The notes under the pieces are model-generated. The model saw only the letters and a program-made list of their open reading frames with translations. It was not told the origin of the DNA and made no database searches. A DNA stretch of 64,000 nt from Prevotella sp. khp7 (GTDB lineage Bacteria; Bacteroidota; Bacteroidia; Bacteroidales; Bacteroidaceae): positions 124,001 through 188,000 of the forward strand of contig NZ_FOIV01000001.1 of assembly GCF_900109055.1 (NCBI RefSeq), written 5' to 3'. The position numbers and the translations under genes are program-made. This document shows, one piece after another, positions 44,671 through 54,181 of this stretch (its first letter is position 1; each line of letters starts with the position of its first letter).

Positions 44671-44714
44671 CACTCTGAAATTTCAAAGTTGGTAATTACT
44701 AAAAAAACGGTATA
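44647..44714. promoter_or_regulatory. 18-bp perfect inverted repeat around the pheT promoter and leader
   Basis: The arms are 44647-44664 (TATACCGTTTTTTTAGTA) and 44697-44714, perfectly complementary, 32 bases apart; the right arm ends at the base before the pheT ATG. The inner part continues with CTTTG (44666-44670) and CAAAG (44684-44688). The left arm lies in the promoter spacer and the right arm in the 5' leader. It could be a two-site operator or, in readthrough RNA, a hairpin hiding the start codon. Confidence 0.75.
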
Positions 44715-47162
44715 ATGAATATTTCCTACAAATGGTTGAAGGAATACGTTGATTTCGACCTGACGGCTCAAGAGGTGTGTGATGCCTTGACGTCAACAGG
44801 TCTGGAAGTCGACGCATTGGAAGAAGTACAGAGTATCAAAGGTGGCTTGAAAGGGCTTTATGTTGGTAAGGTGCTGACATGTGAGGCCCATCCTAATTCA
44901 GACCACTTACACGTAACAACTGTAGACTTAGGCAAGGGCGAGCCTTCTCAGATAGTATGTGGCGCACCAAATGTGGCTGCTGGTCAGAAGGTAATCGTAG
45001 CTGATTTGGGCTGTGTGCTCTATGACGGCGATCAGGAATTCGTCATCAAGAAGTCTAAACTGCGTGGTGTTGAAAGTAATGGCATGATATGCGCTGAAGA
45101 CGAGATTGGTATCGGCAATGATCACGCAGGTATCATCGTGTTGCCAGAGGATGCTGTGGTAGGTACGCCTGCTGCTGAATATTATCATTTGGAGAGCGAT
45201 TGGCTCATCGAAGTGGACATTACAGCCAACCGTGCTGATGCATTAAGTCATTGGGGTGTTGCCCGCGACCTTTATGCATGGCTCAAGCAGAATGGCTATC
45301 AGACATCACTGCATCGCCCGGATTGCTCAGGTTTCAAGGTCGATAACAACGACCTTCCTGTCAGTGTGACCATCGAAAACATGGAGGCTTGCAAGCGCTA
45401 TGCTTGTGTAAGTATCACAGATTGTGAGGTGAAAGAGTCTCCTGATTGGCTTAAGAACAAGTTGACTACTATTGGACTGCGTCCAATCAATAATATCGTC
45501 GACATTACCAATTACATCATGATGGCTTACGGACAGCCTCTGCACTGCTTTGATGCAGACATGGTGAAAGGCCACAAGATTGTGGTGAAGACAATGCCTG
45601 AGGGCACGCCGTTCCAGACTCTTGATGGTGAAGAGCATAAGCTCTCTGAGCGCGATCTGGCCATCTGCAACGCAGAGGATCCGATGTGTATCGCTGGTGT
45701 GTTTGGCGGTAAGGGTAGTGGTACCTATGAGACGACCAGAAACGTTGTGCTCGAGAGTGCCTATTTCCATCCTACATGGATTCGTAAGAGCGCTCGTCGT
45801 CATGGACTGAGCACAGATGCCAGCTTCCGTTTCGAGCGTGGTATCGATCCCAACGGAACTCTTTATGCACTTCAGCAGGCAGCTATCCTCTGTAAGGAGT
45901 TGGCTGGCGGTAAGGTCTCAATGGAAATCTGCGATGTATATCCAGAGCCAATGAAGAACCCCATAGTTGAGTTGAATTATGATTATGTTCACTCATTGGT
46001 TGGTAAGACCATCCCTGTTGAGACGATTAAGAGTATCTGTGAGACACTCGAGATGAAAGTTCTCAGTGAGACAGCCGAGGCGTTGACACTCGAGATTCCT
46101 GCCTATCGTGTAGATGTACAGCGTCCTTGTGATGTGGTAGAAGACATCCTGCGTATCTACGGATATAACAATGTTGAGATTCCTACTCAGCTGAAGGGCT
46201 CGCTTGTCATAAAAGGTGACGAGGACCAGAAGCACAAGTTGGCTAATCTGGTAAGTGAGCAGTTGGTTGGTGAGGGCTTCAACGAGATTCTGAACAACTC
46301 GCTGACCAAGGCTGCCTATTATGGTGAGAGCGACACGCTGGTTAGAATCATGAATCCTCTGTCGAGCGACTTGAATGTGATGCGCCAGTCTCTGCTCTAT
46401 GGTGGACTGGAGAGTATCCAGCACAACGTGAACCGTAAGCGTCAGAACCTGCGTTTCTTCGAGTTTGGTAATGTTTATACGTTCGACCCGGCGAAGAAGA
46501 ACGATGATGATCCGATGCAGGCCTACAAAGAGCAGTATCATGCAGGTCTTTGGGTTACAGGTAAGCGAGTTGAAGGTTCTTGGGCCCACCAGAATGAAGA
46601 CTCTACTTTCTATGAGCTGAGTGCTTATGTTGAGAATATCCTGCGCCGCATAGGTGTGAAACCTGGTATGCTTGTTCGTAAGAAGTCAGACAACGACATC
46701 TTCTCTGCAGGTATTACCATCGAGAATCGTGGTGGCAAGAAACTCATCGAGATGGGTATCATCACTAAGAAACTTCTGAAGCAGTTCGGCTTGGATGCAC
46801 CTGTTTACTATGCAGAATTGAATTGGACAGCCCTGATGAAGGTCATCAAGAAAAACGAGGTGCTCTATACGGAAATTTCTAAATTCCCTGCCGTTAGTCG
46901 TGACCTGGCTCTGTTGGTCGACAACAGCGTTGAGTTCGCTCAGATTGAGCAGATTGCCCGTCAGACAGAGAAGAAGCTGCTGAAGAAAGTGGAACTCTTC
47001 GACGTTTACGAGGGCGATAAGCTGCCTGCAGGTAAGAAATCGTATGCTGTGAACTTCATTCTTCAGGACGAGGAGAAGACCATGGGCGACAAGCAGATTG
47101 AAGCCATTATGAACAAGCTCATCGCCAATATCAAGAAGCAGCTGAATGCAGAATTAAGATAA
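44715..47162 (+). CDS. pheT: Phenylalanyl-tRNA synthetase beta subunit
   Basis: An 815-residue PheT, half of the (alpha-beta)2 enzyme that charges tRNA-Phe. Order of parts: N-terminal helix, tRNA-binding OB domain (HPNSDHLHVTTVDLG, CGAPNVAAGQ, KSKLRGVESNGMICAEDE), B3/B4 editing domain, DNA-binding-like B5 domain, catalytic-like core and a C-terminal ferredoxin-fold anticodon-binding domain (KFPAVSRDLALLVD). No pheS is adjacent, so the alpha subunit is encoded elsewhere. The yebC gene follows after 20 bases. Confidence 0.97.
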   Translation: MNISYKWLKEYVDFDLTAQEVCDALTSTGLEVDALEEVQSIKGGLKGLYVGKVLTCEAHPNSDHLHVTTVDLGKGEPSQIVCGAPNVAAGQKVIVADLGCVLYDGDQEFVIKKSKLRGVESNGMICAEDEIGIGNDHAGIIVLPEDAVVGTPAAEYYHLESDWLIEVDITANRADALSHWGVARDLYAWLKQNGYQTSLHRPDCSGFKVDNNDLPVSVTIENMEACKRYACVSITDCEVKESPDWLKNKLTTIGLRPINNIVDITNYIMMAYGQPLHCFDADMVKGHKIVVKTMPEGTPFQTLDGEEHKLSERDLAICNAEDPMCIAGVFGGKGSGTYETTRNVVLESAYFHPTWIRKSARRHGLSTDASFRFERGIDPNGTLYALQQAAILCKELAGGKVSMEICDVYPEPMKNPIVELNYDYVHSLVGKTIPVETIKSICETLEMKVLSETAEALTLEIPAYRVDVQRPCDVVEDILRIYGYNNVEIPTQLKGSLVIKGDEDQKHKLANLVSEQLVGEGFNEILNNSLTKAAYYGESDTLVRIMNPLSSDLNVMRQSLLYGGLESIQHNVNRKRQNLRFFEFGNVYTFDPAKKNDDDPMQAYKEQYHAGLWVTGKRVEGSWAHQNEDSTFYELSAYVENILRRIGVKPGMLVRKKSDNDIFSAGITIENRGGKKLIEMGIITKKLLKQFGLDAPVYYAELNWTALMKVIKKNEVLYTEISKFPAVSRDLALLVDNSVEFAQIEQIARQTEKKLLKKVELFDVYEGDKLPAGKKSYAVNFILQDEEKTMGDKQIEAIMNKLIANIKKQLNAELR

Positions 47163-47182
47163 TAATAAAATAATAGAAAACA

Positions 47183-47911
47183 ATGGGAAGAGCATTTGAA
47201 TATCGTAAGGCTACGAAGCTGAAGCGATGGGGCCACATGGCCAAGACTTTTACAAAGATCGGTAAGCAGATCGCTATTGCCGTGAAGGCAGGCGGTCCCG
47301 AACCAGAGAATAACCCCGCACTCCGTGCTATCATCGCCAATGCCAAGCGTGAGAACATGCCGAAGGATAATATCGAGCGTGCCATCAAGAACGCAATGGG
47401 TAAAGATCAGAGCGATTATAAAGAGGTTACATACGAGGGATATGGCCCTCACGGAATTGCCATCTTCGTTGAGACTCTGACCGACAACACTACACGTACC
47501 GTAGGTGACGTTCGCTCAGTGTTCAACAAGTTCAATGGTAACTTGGGTACTCAGGGCTCTCTGAGCTTCCTGTTCGACCATAAGGCAGTGTTCACCTTCA
47601 AGAAGAAGGACGGACTGGATATGGACGAGATGATCCTCGATCTGATTGACTATGGAGTTGAGGATGAGTACGACGAGGACGAGGAGGAGAACAGCATCAC
47701 CATCTATGGCGACCCCACAAGTTTTGGTGCCATCCAGAAGCATCTGGAGGAGAACGGCTTTGAGGTAACTGGTGCAGAGTTCACACGTATTCCTAACGAC
47801 CTGAAAGAGGTAACTCCAGAGCAGCGTGAGACCATCGATAAGATGGTAGAGAAACTTGAGGACTTCGACGATGTCCAGACGGTTTACACAAACATGCAGC
47901 CTGAAGCATAA
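47183..47911 (+). CDS. YebC/PmpR family protein
   Basis: A 242-residue YebC/TACO1-family protein. The N-terminus MGRAFEYRKATKLKRWGHMAKTF is the Bacteroidetes version of the family start; NPALRAIIANAKRENMPKDNIERAIKNA, YEGYGPHGIAIFVE and DNTTRTVGDVRSVFNK are diagnostic. Family members were long called transcriptional regulators, and more recent work points to a role in translation of proline-rich stretches. In that light, the Glu-Pro protein at 30124 in this window would be a natural client. A terminator follows. Confidence 0.94.
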   Translation: MGRAFEYRKATKLKRWGHMAKTFTKIGKQIAIAVKAGGPEPENNPALRAIIANAKRENMPKDNIERAIKNAMGKDQSDYKEVTYEGYGPHGIAIFVETLTDNTTRTVGDVRSVFNKFNGNLGTQGSLSFLFDHKAVFTFKKKDGLDMDEMILDLIDYGVEDEYDEDEEENSITIYGDPTSFGAIQKHLEENGFEVTGAEFTRIPNDLKEVTPEQRETIDKMVEKLEDFDDVQTVYTNMQPEA

Positions 47912-47916
47912 AAACA

Positions 47917-47947
47917 AAATCCCTCGCCAGTTGGCGGGGGATTTCTT
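47917..47947. terminator. Convergent terminator after the yebC-family gene
   Basis: AAATCCCTCGCC / GGCGGGGGATTT (47917-47928, 47933-47944) with a four-base loop; it separates the plus-strand yebC-family gene from the minus-strand lipoprotein gene that ends at 47950. Confidence 0.85.
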
Positions 47948-47949
47948 AT

Positions 47950-48336
47950 TTAATAGTCTTTATCTGTCAGAGTTACTTCCATCAGGATCTTCGAAGGGTC
48001 TTTCTCCGAACGATAGGTGTAAGTAAATCGATAATGATTATCTTTGTAGGTTTTCATCGCAGTACTGTTCTTAAGGTTTTCCTTCAGAATCTGCTCTCCG
48101 CCGATTTCTTCCATCACCCCCTCACGATCGGCTATGCCTGTCAGTGTATAATGATAATGTAGGGTGTGGGTCTCGCGCTCAAAAGTGAGACTGTCAATGT
48201 TAATATTCTTGTCAAGTTTCGCAGGACAATTCTTCTTGGTGTACTCTTTGGCCTCTCGGGCACAACGGTCTTCAAGGGATTCCTGACAAGAGGCGAAAAT
48301 AAACGCAAATAAGCCAATAAGGCAGAACTTTTTCAT
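47950..48336 (-). CDS. Hypothetical lipoprotein
   Basis: A 128-residue predicted lipoprotein. The signal sequence [16 protein letters not shown] ends at a lipobox Cys, followed by [25 protein letters not shown], with a Cys pair that may form a disulphide, and beta-strand-like segments ([24 protein letters not shown]). I recognise no named family. The ATG at 48336 begins exactly at the signal peptide; a longer frame to 48369 runs into the promoter. Divergent from lepA. Confidence 0.78.
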   Translation of the reverse strand: MKKFCLIGLFAFIFASCQESLEDRCAREAKEYTKKNCPAKLDKNINIDSLTFERETHTLHYHYTLTGIADREGVMEEIGGEQILKENLKNSTAMKTYKDNHYRFTYTYRSEKDPSKILMEVTLTDKDY

Positions 48337-48358
48337 AATGAATGCTATTTTTTGCCTG

Positions 48359-48366
48359 CAAAGATA
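48359..48366 (-). promoter_or_regulatory. -7 box upstream of the lipoprotein gene
   Basis: TATCTTTG on the minus strand, 22 bases before the ATG; no TTTG at the usual spacing. Confidence 0.5.
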
Positions 48367-48407
48367 CAAAAAAAAGCAAAATTATTCTGTTTCTACTCCT
48401 TTTTTTG

Positions 48408-48415
48408 TAACTTTG
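48408..48415 (+). promoter_or_regulatory. -7 box of lepA
   Basis: TAACTTTG, 24 bases before the lepA ATG; the -33 position has no TTTG. Confidence 0.5.
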
Positions 48416-48439
48416 CATTTCAAAGTCAGACAAATTTAC

Positions 48440-50221
48440 ATGAATCATATAAGAAATTTTTGCATCATAGCGCATATCGATCATGGCAAGTCGACACTTG
48501 CAGACCGTATGCTTGAGTTCACCAAGACCATTCAGGTTACGGAAGGACAGATGCTCGACGATATGGATTTGGAGCGTGAACGTGGTATCACTATCAAGAG
48601 TCACGCCATCCAGATGGAATACAAACATCAGGGCGAGAACTATATTCTGAACCTGATTGATACTCCGGGACATGTGGACTTCTCATACGAAGTAAGCCGT
48701 TCGATAGCAGCCTGTGAGGGTGCGCTGCTGGTAGTCGATGCTACCCAGGGTGTACAAGCACAGACCATTTCTAACCTCTATATGGCTATCGACCATAATC
48801 TGGAGATTATCCCTGTTATCAACAAAATCGATATGCCCAGTGCTATGCCCGACGAGGTTGAAGATGAGATCATCGATCTCATCGGTTGCGACCGCTCTGA
48901 CATCATTCGTGCTTCGGGTAAGACTGGTGAAGGTGTGGAGCAGATCCTCGACGCTGTGGTGGAGCGTATTCCTCATCCCGTAGGCGACGAGAAAGCACCT
49001 TTGCAGGCATTGATTTTCGACTCAGTGTTCAACTCCTTCCGTGGTATCATCGCATATTTTAAGATTGTAAATGGTTCAATCAAGAGTGGTGACCATGTGA
49101 AGTTCTTCAACACTGGTATGGAATATGACGCCGATGAGATTGGTGTGCTGAAGATGGATATGATTCCCCGTAAGGAACTGAAGACTGGCGATGTCGGCTA
49201 TATTATCAGTGGTATCAAAAACTCTAAGGAGGTGAAGGTCGGCGATACGATTACACATGTCGCTAATCCGTGTTCCGCAGCCATTGAAGGCTTCCAGGAG
49301 GTAAAGCCCATGGTGTTCGCTGGTGTTTATCCCATCGATCCTACAGATTATGAGAATCTGCGTGCCTCACTTGAGAAACTGCAGCTTAACGATGCCTCAT
49401 TGACTTTTATGCCAGAATCGTCTATTGCTCTTGGATTTGGTTTCCGCTGTGGTTTCTTGGGACTACTTCACATGGAGATCGTACAGGAACGACTTGACAG
49501 AGAGTTCGATATGGATGTCATTACCACAGTACCCAACGTTAGCTATATGTGCTATACCAAACAGGGTGAGGTGAAGGAAGTACACAACCCTTCAGGACTT
49601 CCCGACCAGACGATGATTGAGCATATTGAAGAGCCCTATATCAGAGCTTCGATTATTACGGCAGCCGACTATATCGGCCCTATCATGACGCTCTGTCTCG
49701 ACAAACGAGGAGAACTGATTGATCAGCAGTATGTTAGTGGTAATCGTGTCGAGCTTCACTTTATGCTTCCATTGGGCGAAATTGTGATTGACTTCTATGA
49801 CAAGCTGAAGAGCATCTCAAAGGGCTATGCTTCATTCGACTATCATATCGATGGCTTCCGTCCCTCAAAACTTGCTAAGCTTGACATCCTGTTGAATGGT
49901 GAACCTGTTGATGCCTTGTCTACGCTGACCCATCAGGATAACGCCGTGACTTTCGGACGTCGTATGTGTGAGAAGTTAAAAGAGCTTATTCCACGTCAGC
50001 AGTTCGATATTGCCATCCAGGCAGCTATCGGTGCGAAGATCATTGCGAGAGAGACGGTGAAGCAGGTTCGTAAAGACGTGACAGCCAAGTGTTATGGTGG
50101 TGACGTGAGCCGTAAGCGTAAGTTGCTTGAAAAGCAGAAGCGTGGTAAGAAGCGCATGAAGCAAATCGGTAATGTGGAAGTGCCGCAGAAAGCTTTCCTT
50201 GCCGTGTTGAAGTTAGATTAG
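48440..50221 (+). CDS. lepA: Elongation factor 4
   Basis: A 593-residue LepA/EF4, a ribosome-binding translational GTPase. The G domain has [10 protein letters not shown] (G1), DTPGHVDF (G3) and NKIDMP (G4); the C-terminal domain ([34 protein letters not shown], split here by family convention at about residue 490) is specific to LepA and distinguishes it from EF-G. The ATG at 48440 gives the standard [16 protein letters not shown] start; the frame further upstream crosses the promoter. Confidence 0.97.
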   Translation: MNHIRNFCIIAHIDHGKSTLADRMLEFTKTIQVTEGQMLDDMDLERERGITIKSHAIQMEYKHQGENYILNLIDTPGHVDFSYEVSRSIAACEGALLVVDATQGVQAQTISNLYMAIDHNLEIIPVINKIDMPSAMPDEVEDEIIDLIGCDRSDIIRASGKTGEGVEQILDAVVERIPHPVGDEKAPLQALIFDSVFNSFRGIIAYFKIVNGSIKSGDHVKFFNTGMEYDADEIGVLKMDMIPRKELKTGDVGYIISGIKNSKEVKVGDTITHVANPCSAAIEGFQEVKPMVFAGVYPIDPTDYENLRASLEKLQLNDASLTFMPESSIALGFGFRCGFLGLLHMEIVQERLDREFDMDVITTVPNVSYMCYTKQGEVKEVHNPSGLPDQTMIEHIEEPYIRASIITAADYIGPIMTLCLDKRGELIDQQYVSGNRVELHFMLPLGEIVIDFYDKLKSISKGYASFDYHIDGFRPSKLAKLDILLNGEPVDALSTLTHQDNAVTFGRRMCEKLKELIPRQQFDIAIQAAIGAKIIARETVKQVRKDVTAKCYGGDVSRKRKLLEKQKRGKKRMKQIGNVEVPQKAFLAVLKLD

Positions 50222-50255
50222 TTTAGAACAATAATAAAAGAATAATATAAGACCT

Positions 50256-50858
50256 ATGCCTAACATTAGTATTACAACCAGAGATGTGGCCCGAGAGCTT
50301 GCTCGTCGTTATTCTACGATGACGCATGATGAGTTGGACCTTCTGGAGAGTATCCTTGTACCCATGAAGTTCGCCAAGAATGAGATGATTCTCAAAGAGG
50401 GCGATGTATGCACTAACATCTATTGGGTGGTGAAAGGACTGGTTCGCCAGTTCTATTATAAGAACGATAAAGAACTCACAGAATATATGGCGACAGAGAA
50501 TTCTATCGTTATGTGTATTGAGAGCTTGTTTCACGAAGTGCCTACATATCTGCAAATCAAGGCGCTTGAGCCGACCATCCTCATCGCCATGCCTAAGGCC
50601 GACCTCGAGGCTGTGGCCATGAAGAGTGTGAACATCCAGATCCTGTATCGTAAGATTCTGGAAGAGTCGCTCATTCTGAGTCAGCATCATGCTGACATGT
50701 TACGTTTTGAGAGCGCTCAGGATCGCTATATGAAGTTGGTTAAGAATCAGCCACAGCTGGTACTGCGAGCACCGCTGGTCTACATCGCAAGTTATCTGCA
50801 GATGACACCAGAGACTCTCTCGCGCGTTAGAACAGCAGCGCTGATGGAAGGAAAATAA
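50256..50858 (+). CDS. Crp/Fnr family transcriptional regulator
   Basis: A 200-residue protein with a cyclic-nucleotide-binding-type beta roll at about 30-130 (MILKEGDVCTNIYWVVKGLVRQFY), a long dimer helix and a C-terminal winged helix (LVYIASYLQMTPETLSRVRTA, about 170-190). No Fnr-type Cys cluster is visible, so it is not an iron-sulphur oxygen sensor. Effector and targets unknown. A strong terminator shared with the convergent ABC gene follows the stop. Confidence 0.88.
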   Translation: MPNISITTRDVARELARRYSTMTHDELDLLESILVPMKFAKNEMILKEGDVCTNIYWVVKGLVRQFYYKNDKELTEYMATENSIVMCIESLFHEVPTYLQIKALEPTILIAMPKADLEAVAMKSVNIQILYRKILEESLILSQHHADMLRFESAQDRYMKLVKNQPQLVLRAPLVYIASYLQMTPETLSRVRTAALMEGK

Positions 50859-50859
50859 A

Positions 50860-50893
50860 AATAAAAGCTTCTCAGTAATGAGGAGCTTTTATT
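50860..50893. terminator. Bidirectional terminator
   Basis: A 15-base inverted repeat (50860-50874 with 50879-50893, one G-T pair) with A/T-rich ends on both sides; it serves the Crp/Fnr gene on the plus strand and the ABC ATPase gene on the minus strand. Confidence 0.88.
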
Positions 50894-50895
50894 AT

Positions 50896-52320
50896 TCAGT
50901 GACGCTCGAGAAACAGAGCGTGGTCTATACAACCGGGCAGCTCGTTCTGATAGTGCGTGACGTAGATAAGCGTCTTATTGCCGTCTTTGCAATAGTCGTC
51001 AACAATATGCTTTACCATTCTGCGGTTCTCATCGTCGAGACCGTGAAGTGGCTCGTCTAGAATCAGCAGGTCGGGCTCCTTTACAAACGCACGGGCCAAC
51101 AACACCAGTCGCTGTTCGCCACTCGACATCTCCATGAACTTACGTTCCGCCAGATGGCCTGCACCAAACACCTCAAGCCATTTACGGCATCGGGCTTTTT
51201 CTTCCTCGTTAGCCCTCACATACAGACCAACCGTATCTTTCAGTCCGCTGGCCACAATCTGCAAGGCAGGGATGTTTTGCTTATAACTGCGATGCATCTC
51301 TGGCGACACATAGCCTATGTGGCGTTTTATATCCCAGATGCTTTCGCCACTACCGCGTTTATGACCAAAGAGCGATATGTCGCAGGCATAACTCTGGGGA
51401 TTGTCGGCACATACCAGCGAGAGTAGGGTAGACTTACCTGAGCCGTTCTGACCAGAGAGCGACCAGTGTTCGCCTTGATGAACCGTCCAGTCCAGGTCTT
51501 TTAGTATTGTCCTTGCGCCATAGCGTATGCTTACCTTGTTAAACCTGATGACCTCTGGAGTCGCTGTCGACAAGCCTAATCGTGTCGGGTTCTGCTTTAC
51601 CGCATCTTCTGTCTGCTTTGGTATGTGAGGCTTTTTGGGCATCACATGCATATCCCTAACCTCTACGATATGTGTAATGAAGTCAGGTATCTCATCGGTC
51701 TTGGCCAATACAAGAATGATTTGCAGCCCCTGCTCGCGTGAGAGCGTGTCGAGAAGATCTCTCAGTTGCTCACGTGTCTGAGCGTCGAGACCGATGAAGG
51801 GATTGTCCATAATGAGCACCTTGGGATGACTGAACAGCGACGAAGCCAGTTTGAACTTACGCAACTCACCACTCGACAGCAGGATGATATACTTGTCGAG
51901 CAGAGGCTCCAGATGAAACAGCTGATAGATGTGCTGTTGCAACGTCCTACGTTCAGGCGTGTCCTCACCAGCCAGTTGGAATGCTTCTTCAAGCTTGCTT
52001 CCTACAGTAGGTGTCTCCTCGTCAATCTCCATCTGATTCCAGCGCTGCTGTAAGAAGTACGTGCGGTCGTTATCGCCGCCGTAGGTATCTCGGAAGGATA
52101 TGTGTCGTATGTTGTTATATGGCGCATCGAAGGCATATCTTACCATATCGGGAAACACAGGATGTCTCCCCGTTATCATGTCCACCAGCATCGACTTGCC
52201 CGCACCGTTACGTCCTGTGATAGCTATATGTTCCCCTTCGTCGAGACAGAAGTCTACAGGTTCCGCCATCGCCCAGTCGGGTTTCTTCGTCCTTCCGGCT
52301 ATGATTTCAATCGTCTTCAT
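50896..52320 (-). CDS. Tandem ABC ATPase, ModF-like
   Basis: A 474-residue soluble protein with two ABC ATPase modules and no membrane part. Module 1 has GRNGAGKS and LSSGELRKF; module 2 begins near residue 260, with [21 protein letters not shown] and [12 protein letters not shown]. Length and layout match E. coli ModF/PhrA. The ABC-F translation factors differ by a longer charged linker, which is absent. Function of ModF is not well defined. It overlaps ruvC by 14 bases and is the last gene of the peptide-fimbrillin-ruvC transcript. Confidence 0.82.
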   Translation of the reverse strand: MKTIEIIAGRTKKPDWAMAEPVDFCLDEGEHIAITGRNGAGKSMLVDMITGRHPVFPDMVRYAFDAPYNNIRHISFRDTYGGDNDRTYFLQQRWNQMEIDEETPTVGSKLEEAFQLAGEDTPERRTLQQHIYQLFHLEPLLDKYIILLSSGELRKFKLASSLFSHPKVLIMDNPFIGLDAQTREQLRDLLDTLSREQGLQIILVLAKTDEIPDFITHIVEVRDMHVMPKKPHIPKQTEDAVKQNPTRLGLSTATPEVIRFNKVSIRYGARTILKDLDWTVHQGEHWSLSGQNGSGKSTLLSLVCADNPQSYACDISLFGHKRGSGESIWDIKRHIGYVSPEMHRSYKQNIPALQIVASGLKDTVGLYVRANEEEKARCRKWLEVFGAGHLAERKFMEMSSGEQRLVLLARAFVKEPDLLILDEPLHGLDDENRRMVKHIVDDYCKDGNKTLIYVTHYQNELPGCIDHALFLERH

Positions 52321-52885
52321 CTTTTGTCTTACGCTTAGACACTTTGTCTTGGTTCTTATTCACAAAGTCCTTCCATCCCCGATACTTCACATCACTTACG
52401 GGACGCCCCATCTGCAGGTAGTGACAATAGGCTGCTCCCAGCGCATCGGTGGCATCCATAAACTTACCCATCTCGTCCTGAGGAATCTTCAGTAGTCGCT
52501 GTAACATACCTGCCACCTGTTCCTTCGATGCATTACCATTACCTGTAATGGCCATCTTGATCTTCATAGGGGCATATTCGTGGATGGGCACACCATGGCG
52601 TATGGCTGCTGCAATGGCTGTTCCCTGAGCTCTGCCGAGCTTCAGCATCGACTGCACGTTCTTGCCGAAGAAAGGCGCCTCGATGGCCATTTCGTCTGGC
52701 AGGTAACCGTCGATGATGCTGGTCACACGCTCGAAGATATGGCCCAGTTTCAGGTAGGCGTCAGGGAACTTACGCAGGTCGATGACACCCATCGTCATCA
52801 TCTGTGCCTTTCCGTCCACCACCTTCAGCAGACCGTATCCCATGATCGTTGTACCGGGATCGATGCCTAATATCACTTTCTCCAT
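52307..52885 (-). CDS. ruvC: Crossover junction endodeoxyribonuclease
   Basis: A 192-residue RuvC, the Holliday-junction resolvase. Catalytic acids are visible in [12 protein letters not shown] (Asp near residue 8), [10 protein letters not shown] (Glu) and [12 protein letters not shown] (two Asp). A Lys-rich tail (KRKTKDEDD) extends past the usual end. The gene follows the fimbrillin-like lipoprotein by three bases, with no visible functional link. Confidence 0.96.
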   Translation of the reverse strand: MEKVILGIDPGTTIMGYGLLKVVDGKAQMMTMGVIDLRKFPDAYLKLGHIFERVTSIIDGYLPDEMAIEAPFFGKNVQSMLKLGRAQGTAIAAAIRHGVPIHEYAPMKIKMAITGNGNASKEQVAGMLQRLLKIPQDEMGKFMDATDALGAAYCHYLQMGRPVSDVKYRGWKDFVNKNQDKVSKRKTKDEDD

Positions 52886-52888
52886 CGC

Positions 52889-53902
52889 TTATATTGTCAC
52901 CTTAAAGCGGTAGATCTTTCCTCTTTCAAGCGGATATTTTTCCGTCAGTTTTATGGCCTTGTCGCCCACTTCAAAGACATCTATTTGGTCCCTTCCACTT
53001 ATCTCCTCTATGTAAGCGTTGCCTCCGAACTGGAACTTCAGCGTATAACCTTCTTCAAGATCTCCTTCGAAGAAGACGGGAGCATAGAAAGTCTGCGTGA
53101 TCTCACCATCCGACATATTGAAATCACTATTGTGTCCACTATCGTTAAGATAATAGCTTAAAGAGCCGAATTCCGTCGCGAAGAAATTCCCGGTGTATTC
53201 TTTGGTCGTTACATGGAGCATGCCTCTCCTGGCAAATACCACATTATTATCTTCATCTTCTTCGTCGTCATTGGGCTTGGCAGAAATCTTGATTGTATTG
53301 ATTTTTTCACTATTAGAAGTCCAACCCAGATTCTTGCAGGTAGCCTCTATCTCGAATATGCTGATCTGGTGCTTCAGGTTCACGGAGGCGAAATCTCCAT
53401 GGATGGTCACCTCGCCAATCATCACGTCAGCGTCTTTAAGGGTGCTTGGATTCTCATGCTCCAGTGGCCCAAGAGGTGTAGTGAGTTCCCTCAGGACGAT
53501 AAATGGGGAGCCGACATCCACATTGTCAAAGAGTGAAGTTCCTGCGTAACTATCGATGTTCGGATAGAGGCAGATGATCTGGTCGCCCTCATTTCCTGTC
53601 CACGTTCCGGAAAAGTCCGCCTTCTTACGGCCATCCTCTCCTGTGGAAAAAAACTTATCTACGGCCGTGATGCCGCTTTCATCGAAGGATATCACTGTGA
53701 TGGCTTCTTCTTCGTTCCAGGAGATAGTCATGCCAGTAGATGTAAGGGCGTAAGCGGTTCTGGTGTTTTGCGGTGTATCTATAGATGCGTGAATGGTCAG
53801 TGGCTTACCTTTTTTCTCCTCAGGAATCTGCGAGTCCTGACAACTGTTCAGAAACACGACCGCAAAGGCTGCCATTGTGAGGATATTTATTATGCGTTTC
53901 AT
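52889..53902 (-). CDS. Fimbrillin-family-like lipoprotein
   Basis: A 337-residue lipoprotein: signal sequence MKRIINILTMAAFAVVFLNSC with the lipobox Cys, then a two-part beta-rich protein. The opening TIHASIDTPQNTRTAY, a short ISWNEEEAITVIS strand and a later LKHQISIFEIEA segment resemble Bacteroidales fimbrillin (FimA/Mfa-like) proteins, in which pilin domains mature after lipoprotein export. It might be a tip or anchor pilin or a non-pilin relative; no other fimbrial genes are adjacent. It is preceded after 17 bases by a 45-residue peptide gene. Confidence 0.68.
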   Translation of the reverse strand: MKRIINILTMAAFAVVFLNSCQDSQIPEEKKGKPLTIHASIDTPQNTRTAYALTSTGMTISWNEEEAITVISFDESGITAVDKFFSTGEDGRKKADFSGTWTGNEGDQIICLYPNIDSYAGTSLFDNVDVGSPFIVLRELTTPLGPLEHENPSTLKDADVMIGEVTIHGDFASVNLKHQISIFEIEATCKNLGWTSNSEKINTIKISAKPNDDEEDEDNNVVFARRGMLHVTTKEYTGNFFATEFGSLSYYLNDSGHNSDFNMSDGEITQTFYAPVFFEGDLEEGYTLKFQFGGNAYIEEISGRDQIDVFEVGDKAIKLTEKYPLERGKIYRFKVTI

Positions 53903-53919
53903 CTTTCAAGCGTTTTTAG

Positions 53920-54057
53920 TTAGAATTCCAGAGGATTACCATTCCAGTCATACGGCATGTCCGGAACTTCTCCGCTGCCAGTCAGGAGTGGCTGCTGTTG
54001 ATTAAACTGATAGGCCTTCACCGAAGGTTTCTCATACTTTAGTTTTTTTTCATTCAT
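53920..54057 (-). CDS. Small 45-residue protein with LLTGSG motif
   Basis: Read from the minus strand: ATG at 54057, stop TAA at 53920-53922. The N-terminal half is basic (MNEKKLKYEKPSVKAYQF), then NQQQPLLTGSG, and an acidic, Pro/Trp-containing tail ending DWNGNPLEF. It recalls small uncharacterised Bacteroidales proteins with a KPxxxxxxL...LLAGSG pattern. It lies 17 bases before the fimbrillin-like gene with its own -7 box 32-39 bases upstream of the ATG, so it is probably the first gene of that transcript. It might be a leader-type precursor peptide, since LLxGSG is like a double-glycine cleavage site, but this is speculation. Confidence 0.65.
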   Translation of the reverse strand: MNEKKLKYEKPSVKAYQFNQQQPLLTGSGEVPDMPYDWNGNPLEF

Positions 54058-54088
54058 AAAGAGCGTCTATGTTTTATTGATTTGTGTG

Positions 54089-54096
54089 CAAAGATA
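54089..54096 (-). promoter_or_regulatory. -7 box of the peptide-fimbrillin-ruvC transcript
   Basis: TATCTTTG on the minus strand; no TTTG at the usual spacing upstream. Confidence 0.5.
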
Positions 54097-54181
54097 CGAA
54101 TTTAATCGGTGATAATAGAATTTATAAGGAAAAAGTTTACACTATTCCCTTTTTTACGCTTACACTGTCGGTTGTAAGGGG

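Noticed and set aside
48338..48439. N-terminal extension of lepA
   Set aside because: It would include the TAACTTTG promoter box and low-complexity T runs; [16 protein letters not shown] is the normal start.
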